Shown piece by piece: positions 24,831-33,801 of a stretch of DNA of 64,000 nucleotides; positions within the stretch are counted from its first letter, which is position 1; the number at the start of each line of letters is the position of its first letter. The position numbers and the translations under genes are program-made. Source of the stretch: Myxococcales bacterium (GTDB lineage Bacteria > Myxococcota_A > Bradymonadia > UBA7976 > UBA1532). The notes beneath the pieces were generated by a model that made no database searches, was not told the origin of the DNA, and saw nothing but the letters and a program-made list of their open reading frames with translations. The stretch covers positions 1-64,000 of the forward strand of contig JACKDP010000005.1 of assembly GCA_020633435.1 (NCBI GenBank), given 5' to 3'.

Positions 24831-25727
24831 TCAACGCGACGCGGGATCGGCGGGCAGGCTCTGGATGAAGGCGGCGAGGAGCGTGGCCATGGCCTCGGGG
24901 GCGTCGTTGTGCACGGCGTGCCCGGCGCCCGGGATGCGGTGGCGGATGCCCCGCGGCAGCATGGCGATGCGCTTGTCGAGCTCGGGGCCCGTCCAGGGGC
25001 TCAGCGTCCCGCCCACCCAGAGGACGGGGCAGGTGATGCGCTGCCAGAACTCGAGGCCGGCCTCGAGGGGGATGGGGACGGGGGCGTGCGTGCGGTGCAG
25101 GGGGTCGTACCGCCAGCGCAGGCGGCCGTCGGGGCCGGTGACGGTGGCCCACTCGGCGAGGCGCCGGGCGCGGTCGGCGGGGATGCGGGGCTCGGCGCGG
25201 TGCAGGCGGGCGACGGCGTGGTCGAGGTTCTGCATGGGCCGGTCGAAGCGCGCGGGATCGTAGGGGGCGGTCTGGTCGAGCCAGCTCGCCATGCGCCGGA
25301 CGTACTCGGCCGGGGAGGTGGCCGGGGGGCCCAGGCCCTCCACCATCACCAGCCCGGTGGCGGCCTCCGGGCGGGCGCCGAGCCACAGGCTCGCGACCAT
25401 CGCGCCCATGGAGTGCGCCACGACCACGAGGCGGTCGCGGCGGATCTGCCGGGCCACCTGGTCGAGATCCCGGACGTAGTCGGCGAAGTGGTAGTAGCCG
25501 CCCGCCGGGACGCGATCCGTCTGGCCGTGCCCGCGCCAGTCGAGGGCGGCGCAGTGCCAGTCGGTGCCCGGCGGCAGCGCCTCGACGAGGGCCGTCCAGG
25601 TGCGGCCGAGGTCGAGCCAGCCATGCAGGAAGAGCACGGTGGTGCGCCCGCCGCCGTCCCAGACGGTGAGGTGGTGGCGCAGGCCGTTGGCCTCGACGAA
25701 GGCCTCATGGGACGTCGCGGGGGACAC
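24831..25727 (-). CDS. Alpha/beta-hydrolase fold protein
   Basis: 298 aa. FLHGWLDLGRTW forms the oxyanion-hole loop, VVAHSMGAMVASLW the nucleophile elbow (Ser in HSMGA), and GAGHAVHNDAPE near the end carries the catalytic His. A likely acid lies after WVGGTLSPWTG. Members hydrolyse esters, lactones or epoxides, so the substrate is open. The start is a GTG at 25727, two bases after the stop of the small membrane-protein gene, with GAGG close by; the two are probably co-translated. Confidence 0.88.
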   Translation of the reverse strand: MSPATSHEAFVEANGLRHHLTVWDGGGRTTVLFLHGWLDLGRTWTALVEALPPGTDWHCAALDWRGHGQTDRVPAGGYYHFADYVRDLDQVARQIRRDRLVVVAHSMGAMVASLWLGARPEAATGLVMVEGLGPPATSPAEYVRRMASWLDQTAPYDPARFDRPMQNLDHAVARLHRAEPRIPADRARRLAEWATVTGPDGRLRWRYDPLHRTHAPVPIPLEAGLEFWQRITCPVLWVGGTLSPWTGPELDKRIAMLPRGIRHRIPGAGHAVHNDAPEAMATLLAAFIQSLPADPASR

Positions 25728-25729
25728 CC

Positions 25730-26011
25730 TCAGAACCGCCGGGCGAAGACGAAGGCGGCCACGGCGAGGACGGCGATCCAGAGCACGACGTCCAGGGCCT
25801 TGTTTTTCTTGGGCTTTCCCTGGCCGGCGACGGCCTTGAAGCCCGAGCGCATGCCGGTGAGGAGGCCGCCGCGGTAGGCCGGCTCCTCAGCGCGAGGCGC
25901 CTCGCCGGACGGGACCTCGGCGGACGGGTGGGCCTCGGCGGCCTGGCGGGCCTCACGACGGCGGGCCGTCTCCTGGGCGGCCTTGCTGCGGGGGCGGGTC
26001 GATCGGGCCAT
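25730..26011 (-). CDS. Small membrane-anchored protein, hypothetical
   Basis: 93 aa. A basic and Ala/Glu-rich N-terminal half (about 50 residues) leads to a Lys-rich stretch GKPKKNK and a single transmembrane helix (ALDVVLWIAVLAVAAFVFA) ending ARRF. No signal peptide; the topology should be N-in with a very short outside or inside tail. No family recognised. It lies between the epimerase and the alpha/beta hydrolase genes, 11 bp and 2 bp away, so it belongs to the operon 26967-24831. Confidence 0.65.
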   Translation of the reverse strand: MARSTRPRSKAAQETARRREARQAAEAHPSAEVPSGEAPRAEEPAYRGGLLTGMRSGFKAVAGQGKPKKNKALDVVLWIAVLAVAAFVFARRF

Positions 26012-26022
26012 GGGGTGCTCCT

Positions 26023-26967
26023 TCAGCGGCCCGCCGGTCGGGGCAGGCCGCGGCGATCGCCTTCGTAGCCGGTGCGCCAGACGGCGAGCGTCTGGCGGGT
26101 GGAGTAGCGGGGGGCGCCCAGATCCTCGTCGAGGCGGCGGGTGGAGAGGGGCACGCCCCCATGCAGCTCGCCCAGCTCGGCGGCCCCGAGGGGCAGCAGG
26201 CGGGTGTGGGACAGGGCGCCGACGGCGACGCGGGAGATGCCGGGCGGGAGCCGCAGCACCTGCTTCTCCAGGATGCCCGCCACCACCGACAGGGGCAGGG
26301 GATCGGCGCCGGCCGCGTTGTAGACGGGCTTGGGATCGGGGGCGGTGCAGGCGGCCAGGAAGGTGCTGGCGGCGTCGTCGACGTGCAGGAGCTGGACGAG
26401 GGGGTCGCGCTCCCCGGGGCCCAGAATCCAGCGCATCGACAGCACCTTCTGCAGGTTGCCGCCCGGCCGGGGGCCCATGATGTTGGCGCTGCGGATGACC
26501 ACGACGCGGGTGGACGACTCGGCCAGCTCCCGGGCGACGGCCTCGGTGCGCAGCTTGGCCGCGACGGTGGGCGTCTGGCCGCGGGCCGCCCGCAGGGGGG
26601 CGTCCTCACGGACGGGGCGGTCGCTGGGGGCGTAGACGCGGTCGCGGCTGGCGAGGACGAGGCGGGGCAGCTCCGCCTCCACCGCGGCGGTGCCCAGGCG
26701 GCGGACGAAGGCCGCCTCGTCGCGGGCGTTGGAGAGGCCGGCGCGCATGGCATAGGCCAGGTGCAGCACCACGTCGATGCCATCGGTGACGATGAGATCG
26801 GCGAGGTCCACGGTGCGCAGATCGGCCTGGACGAACCGGACCGGGCCGAGGAGCCGCGGGGGGCGGCGGTCGATGCCATGGATCTGGGCGAAGGGGTTGG
26901 CGCGGATGAGCTGCGCGACGACGCGCTGCCCGATGAACCCGCTGACGCCGGTGATGAGGAGCTTCAC
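26023..26967 (-). CDS. NAD-dependent epimerase/dehydratase (extended SDR)
   Basis: 314 aa. LLITGVSGFIGQRV is the Gly-rich dinucleotide-binding loop, DLRTVDLADLIV the adenine-binding strand region, and VVLHLAYAMR the post-strand segment of extended SDRs. The catalytic Tyr-x3-Lys is not clear; around the expected site it reads GQTPTVAAKLRTEA, so Tyr may be replaced. RVVVIRSANIMGPRPGG fits the 'RP.N..GP' substrate loop. Start is a GTG with AAGGG in front. Sugar-nucleotide or other substrate not identifiable; the possible loss of Tyr makes a non-catalytic or atypical role possible. Confidence 0.78.
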   Translation of the reverse strand: MKLLITGVSGFIGQRVVAQLIRANPFAQIHGIDRRPPRLLGPVRFVQADLRTVDLADLIVTDGIDVVLHLAYAMRAGLSNARDEAAFVRRLGTAAVEAELPRLVLASRDRVYAPSDRPVREDAPLRAARGQTPTVAAKLRTEAVARELAESSTRVVVIRSANIMGPRPGGNLQKVLSMRWILGPGERDPLVQLLHVDDAASTFLAACTAPDPKPVYNAAGADPLPLSVVAGILEKQVLRLPPGISRVAVGALSHTRLLPLGAAELGELHGGVPLSTRRLDEDLGAPRYSTRQTLAVWRTGYEGDRRGLPRPAGR

Positions 26968-27012
26968 CGGCCCTTTGTACTCCGGTCGGGCGCCGGAGAA
27001 CAGCCGCCGGGA

Positions 27013-27912
27013 TCAGCTCCCGTAGGGCTCATCGTAGAAGGACTCGTCCCAGGCGGGGCCCGCCGAGCCGCCCGCGGACTGGTACTGGTACCAGGCGCGG
27101 GTGCCGGGGTGGTACCGGAAGAACGTGGTGTAGTGATCGGGCGTGTAGAAGATCTCGCCCGTCTCGGCGATGACCAGGCGCTCCGAGAAGATCTGCCCCT
27201 GCCGCACGTTGCGCAGGAAGGCGTTGCAGTCGTCGTTGTCCTGGCGGCTGTACGGGCTGCGGCGACCGTTGTTGTAGCCGGACCAGTTCTCGTTGCCGAG
27301 CCGCGTCTTCCAGCCGTACTCGAAGTAGGTGATCCCCTGCAGCACGTTGGCGTTGCGGGGGCCCTTGCGGATGGGCAGGTCGAACGAGTTGTTGCGGTAG
27401 ATGTCGTTGAAGTTGGCGTGGCCGGGGTTCATCAGGCCGCGCGCGATGTTGCCGAGGGGCCCCGACAGATCCACGCGGTTCTTCTGCAGGTAGGCGTAGA
27501 GGTCGTTGCGACCACCGCGCGGGCGCCAGATGAACTCGTACTCGACGTTCTCGACGATGGGGTTCTTGACGGCATGGGCCAGGGCGCGCACGCCGCGGGC
27601 GATGGGCGTGTTGGCGGCGCCCGGCAGGACCACCGGCTCGTGGACGACGGCCTTGAGGCGGTCGCGCTGCTGGCGGAGCAGCTCGGGGGTGATGCCACCG
27701 CCGCCCGTGCTGGGCGAGGGCTTTGGCATGCGGAGGCCCGACGGATCCGGCGCCTGCGGGATGGTCGACACCTCGACCGGGGGCGCCTTGTCCGTGACCA
27801 GCGTCACCCGCGTCGACTGGCACTTCCAGCAGACCTGGTTGGGCCCGTTCTTCGGCTTGCGGTTGAAGATGTTGTTGCAGTCATGACAGACCATCTTTTT
27901 GACTTTGGGCAC
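27013..27912 (-). CDS. Zinc-ribbon protein with C-terminal RNase Sa/barnase-like domain
   Basis: 299 aa, no signal peptide. Residues 9-33 form a zinc ribbon (CHDC ... CWKC). A Pro-rich linker and an unrecognised middle part follow. From ~175 the chain matches microbial guanyl ribonucleases: GITYFEYG with Glu198, SERLVIAETG with Arg245 and YTPDHYTTFFRY with His260, the catalytic Glu-Arg-His set of RNase Sa, and a preceding segment like the 'N.E..LP' strand. It would cut RNA. Start is a GTG with AGGGAGAG before it. No barstar-like inhibitor is next to it. It may be a contact- or injection-delivered toxin, or a regulated housekeeping nuclease; delivery signal is not seen. Confidence 0.75.
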   Translation of the reverse strand: MPKVKKMVCHDCNNIFNRKPKNGPNQVCWKCQSTRVTLVTDKAPPVEVSTIPQAPDPSGLRMPKPSPSTGGGGITPELLRQQRDRLKAVVHEPVVLPGAANTPIARGVRALAHAVKNPIVENVEYEFIWRPRGGRNDLYAYLQKNRVDLSGPLGNIARGLMNPGHANFNDIYRNNSFDLPIRKGPRNANVLQGITYFEYGWKTRLGNENWSGYNNGRRSPYSRQDNDDCNAFLRNVRQGQIFSERLVIAETGEIFYTPDHYTTFFRYHPGTRAWYQYQSAGGSAGPAWDESFYDEPYGS

Positions 27913-28031
27913 GGAGCTCTCCCTGGTGGACGAGGCGCTGATTTCGTTAGTGCCCGGTGCGCCCGGGCCCGCTCAGAGTCCCAGCACGCGCCCGGGGTGG
28001 CAAGCCCGAATCGGCGGATTCGGTGGGCCTC

Positions 28032-28979
28032 TCAGGGCCGCGCTTCCCGGAACCAGGCGACCGTCTCGGCGAGGCCGGCGGCGAGGTCGACGCGGGCCTC
28101 GAAGCCGAGGGCGCGGGCCCGCTGGACGTCGAGGGACCGGCGGGGCTGGCCGTCGGGCTTGCTGGCGTCCCAGCGGATGGCGCCCTGGAAGCCGGCGGCG
28201 GCAGCGATGAGGCGGGCCAGGTCGCGGATGGGCGTCTCGACCCCCGTGCCGAGGTTGATGGGGGCGGGGTCGGGGGCGCGGGTGGCCAGCAACGCGATGG
28301 CCCGGGCCGCGTCGGCCACGTGCAGGAACTCGCGGGTGGGGGTGCCGGTGCCCCAGCAGACGACCTCGGCGGCGCCAGCGTCGGTGGCCTCGACGAAGCG
28401 GCGGATGAGGGCGGCGACGACGTGGCTGTTCTCGGGCTCGAAGTGATCGCCGGGGCCGTAGAGGTTGGCGGGGATGAGGACGACGCCGGGCTGGCCGTAC
28501 TGGCGGTGGTAGGCGTCGAGGGCCTCGTGCAGCAGGCGCTTGGCCAGGCCGTAGGGGCCGGTGGCGCCGGTGGGGCGGCCCTCCCAGAGCGTCTCCTCGC
28601 GGAGGGGCAGGGGGGCCGACTCCGGGTAGGCGCAGGTCGTGGAGATGAGCACGATGGGCACGCCGCCAGCCCGGCGCGCGGCCTCCAGCAGGTGCAGGCC
28701 CATCACGGCGTTGGCGTGCAGAAAGTGCCCGGGATTCGCGACGTTGGCGCCGATGCCCCCGCAGGCGGCGGCCGCGTGGATGACCACGTCGGGCCGCAGC
28801 TCGGCGAAGAGGCGGCCGGCGTCGGCCTGATCGGTGAGGTCGAAGTCGGCGCGGCCGATGGCGGTGACCTCGGCCCCCTCGGCGGCGAGCTGGCGGCACG
28901 TCCAGGTGCCGAGGAAGCCCCGGCCTCCGGTGACGACGACGCGGCGGCCGGCCCACTGGTTCGCGGCGACGGGGGTCAT
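28032..28979 (-). CDS. GDP-L-fucose synthase-like SDR
   Basis: 315 aa, normal length for GDP-fucose synthase. VVVTGGRGFLGTWTCRQL binds NADP; HAAAACGGIGANVANPG matches the family's HLAA..GGI..N..YPA segment; STTCAYP and YGLAKRLLHE hold the Ser-Tyr-Lys active site; ANLYGPGDHF and REFLHVADAA are also typical. It would make GDP-L-fucose, or a related 3,5-epimerised 4-keto-reduced sugar, for surface polysaccharide. Its ATG overlaps the stop of the preceding epimerase gene (ATGA), indicating translational coupling. A matching GDP-mannose dehydratase is not in the window. Confidence 0.87.
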   Translation of the reverse strand: MTPVAANQWAGRRVVVTGGRGFLGTWTCRQLAAEGAEVTAIGRADFDLTDQADAGRLFAELRPDVVIHAAAACGGIGANVANPGHFLHANAVMGLHLLEAARRAGGVPIVLISTTCAYPESAPLPLREETLWEGRPTGATGPYGLAKRLLHEALDAYHRQYGQPGVVLIPANLYGPGDHFEPENSHVVAALIRRFVEATDAGAAEVVCWGTGTPTREFLHVADAARAIALLATRAPDPAPINLGTGVETPIRDLARLIAAAAGFQGAIRWDASKPDGQPRRSLDVQRARALGFEARVDLAAGLAETVAWFREARP

Positions 28980-29947
28980 GGGCGCTGGCTCAGGAAGTGG
29001 TCGGCGTACCAGCGGGCGGTGCGGGCGAGGCCGGCCGTCAGGTCGACGGCGGGGGTGTAGCCGAGGGCGGCCAGCTTCGCGATGGCCGGGCAGCGGCGGG
29101 AGGTGCCGCCGGCGCGCAGGGGGCCGGGCTCGATGTCGAGGGTGACGCCGAGGGCGGCGCCGATGGCCTCGACGAGCGCGCGGATGCTCACCTCGTGCTG
29201 GGTGCCGAGGTGGTAGATGCCCCCGGGCTCGCCGTCGAGGCCGGCGATGCGGGCGCCCCGGGCGCCGTCGTCGATGTAGCAGAAGGCGCGCGTCTCGCTG
29301 CCATCCCCCTGGATGGGCAGGGTGATGCGGTCGCGGGTCAGGCCCTCGGAGAGGTCGACGATGCGGCCGACGATCTCGGGGATGACGTGCTCGAAGCCCA
29401 TGTCGGGGCCGTAGATGTTGTGGGGGCGGAAGATGACCGCCTCCAGGCCGCGGTGGCCGCCCAGGTGCAGGGCCAGCAGCTCGGAGGCGATCTTGCCGCC
29501 GCCGTAGCTGAAGCGCGGGTTGGTGATGTCGGGGATCATCAGCCGCTCGTCCTCGGTGGTCGGGACGTGGGTCGGCTCGTTGTACGTCTCGCTGGTGCTG
29601 GCCAGGACGTAGCGGCGCACGCCGGCGTCGAGGGCGGCCTCGACGGTGTTCAGGGCGCCCTTGATGCCCACGTCGAGGACGACGTCGGGCTTCTCGTAGA
29701 AGTAGCGGGTGCCGTTGACATAGGCGAGGTGCCAGACCACCTCGCAGCCGTCGGTGGCCGCGCGCACGGCCGCGGCGTCGCGCACGTCGCCCTGGACGAT
29801 CTCGATGGCGTCGGCCACGTCGGCCAGGCGGTGGGGGCGGCCGCGGGAGTGGTCGTCGAGGACGCGCACGGCGTGGCCCTGAGCGACGAGCTCGCGGACG
29901 AGGCCGGCGCCCAGGAAGCCGCTGCCGCCGGTGACGAGCATCTGCAT
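28976..29947 (-). CDS. NAD-dependent sugar epimerase/dehydratase (extended SDR)
   Basis: 323 aa. LVTGGSGFLGAGLVRELV and DHSRGRPHRL give the NAD-binding fold, WHLAYVNGTRYFYEKP the region seen in UDP-glucuronate or UDP-GlcNAc epimerase relatives, STSETYNEP the catalytic Ser region and YGGGK the Tyr-x3-Lys. FRPHNIYGPDMGFEHVIPE is the substrate loop. The closest group is UDP-glucose 4-epimerase / dTDP-glucose dehydratase-like proteins of surface sugar synthesis; the precise reaction is open. AGGAGG precedes the ATG at 29947. First gene of a two-gene unit with the GDP-fucose synthase-like gene. Confidence 0.85.
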   Translation of the reverse strand: MQMLVTGGSGFLGAGLVRELVAQGHAVRVLDDHSRGRPHRLADVADAIEIVQGDVRDAAAVRAATDGCEVVWHLAYVNGTRYFYEKPDVVLDVGIKGALNTVEAALDAGVRRYVLASTSETYNEPTHVPTTEDERLMIPDITNPRFSYGGGKIASELLALHLGGHRGLEAVIFRPHNIYGPDMGFEHVIPEIVGRIVDLSEGLTRDRITLPIQGDGSETRAFCYIDDGARGARIAGLDGEPGGIYHLGTQHEVSIRALVEAIGAALGVTLDIEPGPLRAGGTSRRCPAIAKLAALGYTPAVDLTAGLARTARWYADHFLSQRP

Positions 29948-30000
29948 GGGGAGATCCTCCAGGTCGGTCGGGCGCAGTGGACCAGCGTCGCCGGCCCGTG

Positions 30001-30018
30001 TCCACCCCCGCGGCGGGG
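30001..30018. repeat. Left hairpin near the Y1 transposase
   Basis: TCCACCCCCG followed by CGG and CGGGG forms a 5-bp hairpin (30006-30018). The same ten bases with a similar hairpin occur at 31360, beyond the transposase gene. They could be the structured ends recognised by the HUH enzyme. Confidence 0.35.
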
Positions 30019-30129
30019 CGGCCGGGCGCGGGCGGCGTGGGCCGCGGGTGCACTTTTCTGCAGAAATCCTGCGACACGCGGCGCGACTGACCGAAAGCAA
30101 GGGAGCGAACCACCACGGAGGCTCCCGCC

Positions 30130-31065
30130 ATGGCCCAGAAGTTGAGGATCGAGCTCGTCCACCGCACCTTCATGACCGCCCGGCTCGGCATCTTGATGAT
30201 GCTCTACGAGATCACCAGCAAGGTCGTCGACGACCGCTTCGCGTTCATCCCCACCGAGAAGTGCGTGGCGATCCTGCAAGGCGTCCTGGCCCGGGCGCAG
30301 GAGAAGTTCCCGCTCATCGACGTCTACGCCTTCCACTTCCTGTCGAACCACCTGCACCTGCTCATCGGGGCGCCGACGCTGGCCCACAAGAGCGCCTTCC
30401 TGGAGTGGACGCTGCGAGAAATCTCCAAGCGGATCAACCAGTTGCTCGGGCGGACGGGGAGCCTGCTGGACCAGAACCACTGCATCCAGATCACGACGGA
30501 AGAGCACGCGCTGCAGCGGCTGCAGTACATCATGGGGCAGGCCACGGCGCAGTTCCTGGTGCGGCACCCGGCGGACGACATCTTCGCCAGCTCGACGCCG
30601 TTCCTGTTGTCGGGGCGGCCGGTGGAGGGGGTGTTCGCGTACGCGGGCCAGGGAGCCAGGAAGCTGACGGTGCGCATCGACCGGCTGCCTGGCCTCGAAG
30701 GCATGAGCGCGACGGACCACCGCGCGCTGATGTGGCGGCTCGCGGACGAGCTGGCCGCCGACGCGCGGCCGAAGCGCAAGAAGGCCGGCGTCCGCATCCC
30801 GGACCCGGAGCGGCTGCGGCGGCTCGACCCGATGACGCGGCCGCGGGTGCGGGACCGCAGCCCCGCGCCGGTGGTGCATGGGCCGGCGGAGCACCACCAG
30901 GAGTGGCGCGAGCTCCATGAGGCGCTGCGCGAGGCCTACTCCCGGGCGACGCGGGCGTTCCATGCGTGGCAGGCCGACCCGACGCAGCCGATGATCCCGT
31001 GGCCGGCGCATACGCTGCCGCCGGCGTTCGCGCGACCAAGGGGCGCGCGCGCCGGCGCGGCCTGA
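30130..31065 (+). mobile_element. Y1 (IS200-like / REP-associated) transposase
   Basis: 311 aa. FHFLSNHLHLLIG holds the HUH metal-binding pair (His-x-His) of Y1 single-strand transposases. LQYIMGQATAQFLV corresponds to the YI..NPV.AGL segment of REP-associated tyrosine transposases, in which the helix with the nucleophilic Tyr lies; the exact Tyr is not certain. The C-terminal ~100 residues are charged and Pro-rich. Single gene without TnpB, so RAYT-like rather than IS605-like. GGAGG lies eight bases before the ATG. Flanked by similar hairpins at 30001 and 31360. Confidence 0.82.
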
Positions 31066-31400
31066 CGGGCCGGCCGGCGCCTCCGAAGGTGGTGAGTGTG
31101 GGCGCCACGTGGCCGCGATGGGGGTGGTGCGTCCGGGGCCTGGGGGTCGAGCGTGGCCTCCGTGGCTTTGGGGCCATCCCGGCCGCGTTCCGGCGGGACT
31201 CGCGTCCCGCAAGGCCTCCGTTTCCCCCCCGGTGCCCCCCCGTTCGCTCCCCGCCGTCCAGCCCAGCCGCAAAGATGCAGGCCGCCACCGCGCTACCCGG
31301 TACGATCTGGGACGGGCGGCGGCGGTGGGGTACGGTGGGGTACAGCGTCGCGGGAGACTTCCACCCCCGAGACGGGGGTACCCAGTAGGACTTTGGGGGG
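31066..31400. other. Non-coding region after the transposase, with right hairpin
   Basis: 335 bases with no convincing gene. At 31363-31379 ACCCCCG-AGA-CGGGGGT is a perfect 7-bp hairpin, preceded by the shared TCCACCCCCG. GGGGTAC occurs twice nearby (31327 and 31337). On the minus strand this hairpin could also end transcription of the Gly-rich lipoprotein gene, whose stop lies 22 bases before it. Confidence 0.4.
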
Positions 31401-32500
31401 CTACTGGCGCAGGCGGCCGCGGACGTTGAGGACGACGGCGTCGCCTTCGACGGTCTGGCCCATGGCGGTGAAGGCGACTTCGCCGTCGACGGCGTAGGCC
31501 TCGACGGTGAGGCTGCCGGCTTCGAAGTCGAAGCGGCGGTCGACCGCGGTGACGCGCAGGTTGTTGGCGGCGAGGTCGATGGGGCTGTTGGCGAAGACGG
31601 CGCCGAGGTCGTCGACGTCGACCTTCCAGAGGCCCTGCTCGGTGAGGAGGAAGATCTCCATGTCGCTGGGGGAGCCGTCGTTCTTGGCGCCGACGGCGGC
31701 CCAGGCGTCTTCGACCTGGACGGCGAGGACCTCGTCGAGGGCGGTGGTCACGCCGACCTCGACGCGGAAGCCGCCGCCGTAAGCGAGGAGGCCGTCGTTG
31801 TCGGCGAGGCAGGTGGAGAACTGCAGGCAGCCAGGGACGTTGAGGGCGAGCGTCTCTTCGCAGAGGTCGAGGGCGCGCTCGTAGGTCTCGGGGTGCCGGT
31901 CGAGGGTGAGGCCCTCGAGCAGGTTGGTGCAGTCGCCGCAGTCGGAGACGGCCGCGACCTCGGGGCAGCGGGTCGCGAAGGAGGCGCAGAAGGCGTCGCA
32001 GTCGAGGGGGGCCGGGCCACCGCCGGCGCCGCCCATGCCGCCCGCGCCGGCCATGCCGCCCGCGCCACCGGCGCCGCCCATACCGCCCGCGCCGCCCATG
32101 CCGCCGGCACCACCGGCGCCACCGCCCATGCCGCCCGCGCCACCGGCGCCGCCCATGCCGCCCGCGCCACCGGCGCCGCCCATGCCGCCCGCGCCACCGG
32201 CGCCACCCGCCCATGCCGCCCGCGCCACCGGCGCCGCCGCCCATGCCGCCCGCGCCACCGGCGCCGCCGCCCATGCCGCCGCGCGCCACCGGCGCCGCCG
32301 CCCATGCCGCCCGCGCCACCGGCGCCGCCGCCCATGCCGCCCGCGCCACCGGCGCCGCCGCCCGCGCCGCCCGGTCCGCTGTCGGCGCCGCCCGCGCCGC
32401 CGGCGCCACCCGCGCCGCCGCCACCACCGCCGTCGTCACAGGCAGCCAGCGCCACGACCAGCACGCCCAGCGTCCCGAAAATCTTCCAGCTCTTGCGCAT
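31401..32500 (-). pseudogene. Gly-rich-repeat lipoprotein, frame broken twice in the repeat
   Basis: Starts at ATG 32500 with KSWKIFGTLGVLVVALAAC (signal peptide and lipobox), then enters a collagen-like run of Gly-Gly-Ala and Met-Gly-Gly units (~32020-32420). Two units have 28 instead of 27 bases (within 32184-32211 and 32275-32302), so the frame shifts twice and the C-terminal domain is out of frame with the start. That domain (from ~32010) is intact: CDAFCASFATRCPEVAAVSDC and a beta-rich part ending NVRGRLRQ. Either the assembly has errors in the repeat or the gene is switched by slipped-strand changes. Function unknown; surface protein. Confidence 0.7.
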
Positions 32501-32605
32501 CTCGCCTCGTCTCCCCGGCCTTGCTCGCACGCTCCCGCGTGTCTCTTGCGTTCGCCCCGGCTCCAACGCCATCGTGCTGCGAACAGACACGAAGGAGCGT
32601 ACCGC

Positions 32606-33772
32606 ATGCGAGTCCTCATTTCCGGCCTCATGACGCTGGCCGTGGTCGCGGCCGGCTGCGATGACGGTGACGATGGCGGCGAGACCCCGACCCCCGACGC
32701 GGGCGCGGCCCCCGTCCTGAACGTCGCCACCTACAACGCGGGCCTCGCGACCGGCTTCGTGGACTACGCTGCGGAGCGGGCGGTGCCCGTCGCCCAGGCG
32801 CTCTCCGGCCTCGATCTCGACATCGTCTGCCTGCAGGAGGTCTGGGCGGCGGCGGATCGTCAGGCGGTGGAGGCGGCGGCGGCCTACCCCCACACCTTCA
32901 ACATCGCGCCCGATCCGGGGATGTGCGCCGGCAGCGCCTGCGGCCAGGCCGAGACGGACGATCTCGTGGCTTGCGTGGAGCCGGCCTGCAGCGAGGTGCC
33001 GCCCGACATGCTGGTGGGCTGCGCGACGGACAACTGCGGCGATCAGGTCAACGCCCTGTCCCCGAGCTGCATCACTTGCATCTCGCAGAACATCGGCAAG
33101 GATCTCGATGAGATGCTGGCGGCCTGCGGTCCCGACGCCGGGGCGCGCGGCTGCTACGCCTACGACGGGTCGTTCGGCACCGACATCCTCTCGCGCTACC
33201 CGCTGGCGGACACCGACGCCCTGGTCTTCGAGTCGTCCCTGAACCGCCGCGCGGTGCTCTACGCCAAGGCCACCGGCACGCCGTTCGGGGATGTGCATGT
33301 CTTCTGCACCCACCTGACCGCCAACCTCTCCCAGGTGCCGTACCCGGGCGACGCCGGCTCGTGGGGCGCGGAGCAGGCCATCCAGATCGAGGCGATGCGC
33401 GCCTTCGTCGACAGCAAGGCCGGCGCCGATGGCAACGTGGTGGTCATGGGCGACATGAACTGCGGCCCGGGCGTCGACGGGAAGGCGGCCGCCGAGCTGC
33501 TCGAGAACTACCAGGCCCTCGCCGCGGGCTTCGGCGTGAGCTTCCCGACCCAGGCCGACGCGGACTGCACCTTCTGCGGCGACAACCCCCTCGTCGGTGG
33601 CGTGGATCGGGACCACTCTGTGTTGCTCGATCACATCCTGACCCGCGGCTTCGCCGGCGCCAGCGCCACCGCCACCCGCATCCTCGACGGGTCGCTGACG
33701 ATCCAGGTCGATGGCATGCCCGTCGACTCGGCGTACAGCGATCACTACGGGCTCAGGGCGCGCATCGAGTAG
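32606..33772 (+). CDS. Endonuclease/exonuclease/phosphatase-family lipoprotein
   Basis: 388 aa. Lipobox VAAGC, short Asp/Thr/Pro linker, then an EEP fold: VATYNAG, CLQEVWAA (metal-binding Glu), CTHLTAN, VMGDMNCGP and SDHYGLRA at the end. This superfamily contains DNase I, sphingomyelinases and inositol phosphatases. A Cys-rich insert (~residues 105-175, with pairs like CVEPAC and CITC) is unusual and may form disulphides. It is an exported phosphodiesterase or nuclease of unknown substrate. Divergent from the Gly-rich lipoprotein gene. Confidence 0.83.
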   Translation: MRVLISGLMTLAVVAAGCDDGDDGGETPTPDAGAAPVLNVATYNAGLATGFVDYAAERAVPVAQALSGLDLDIVCLQEVWAAADRQAVEAAAAYPHTFNIAPDPGMCAGSACGQAETDDLVACVEPACSEVPPDMLVGCATDNCGDQVNALSPSCITCISQNIGKDLDEMLAACGPDAGARGCYAYDGSFGTDILSRYPLADTDALVFESSLNRRAVLYAKATGTPFGDVHVFCTHLTANLSQVPYPGDAGSWGAEQAIQIEAMRAFVDSKAGADGNVVVMGDMNCGPGVDGKAAAELLENYQALAAGFGVSFPTQADADCTFCGDNPLVGGVDRDHSVLLDHILTRGFAGASATATRILDGSLTIQVDGMPVDSAYSDHYGLRARIE

Positions 33773-33777
33773 CGCGA

Positions 33778-33801
33778 AACCCCCTGTGAAGTCAGGGGGT
33801 T
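33778..33801. terminator. Bidirectional hairpin between convergent genes
   Basis: AACCCCCTG (33778-33786) pairs perfectly with CAGGGGGTT (33793-33801) over a 6-base loop, exactly between the ends of two convergent genes and touching the stop codon of the minus-strand one. No T run, so it acts at best as a rho-independent-like stop or a 3'-end protector on both sides. Confidence 0.55.

Noticed and set aside
32020..32420. Regular repeats that might be a CRISPR array
   Set aside because: Units of 27-28 bases follow each other without unique spacers and encode Gly-Gly-Ala/Met-Gly-Gly; no cas gene is near.
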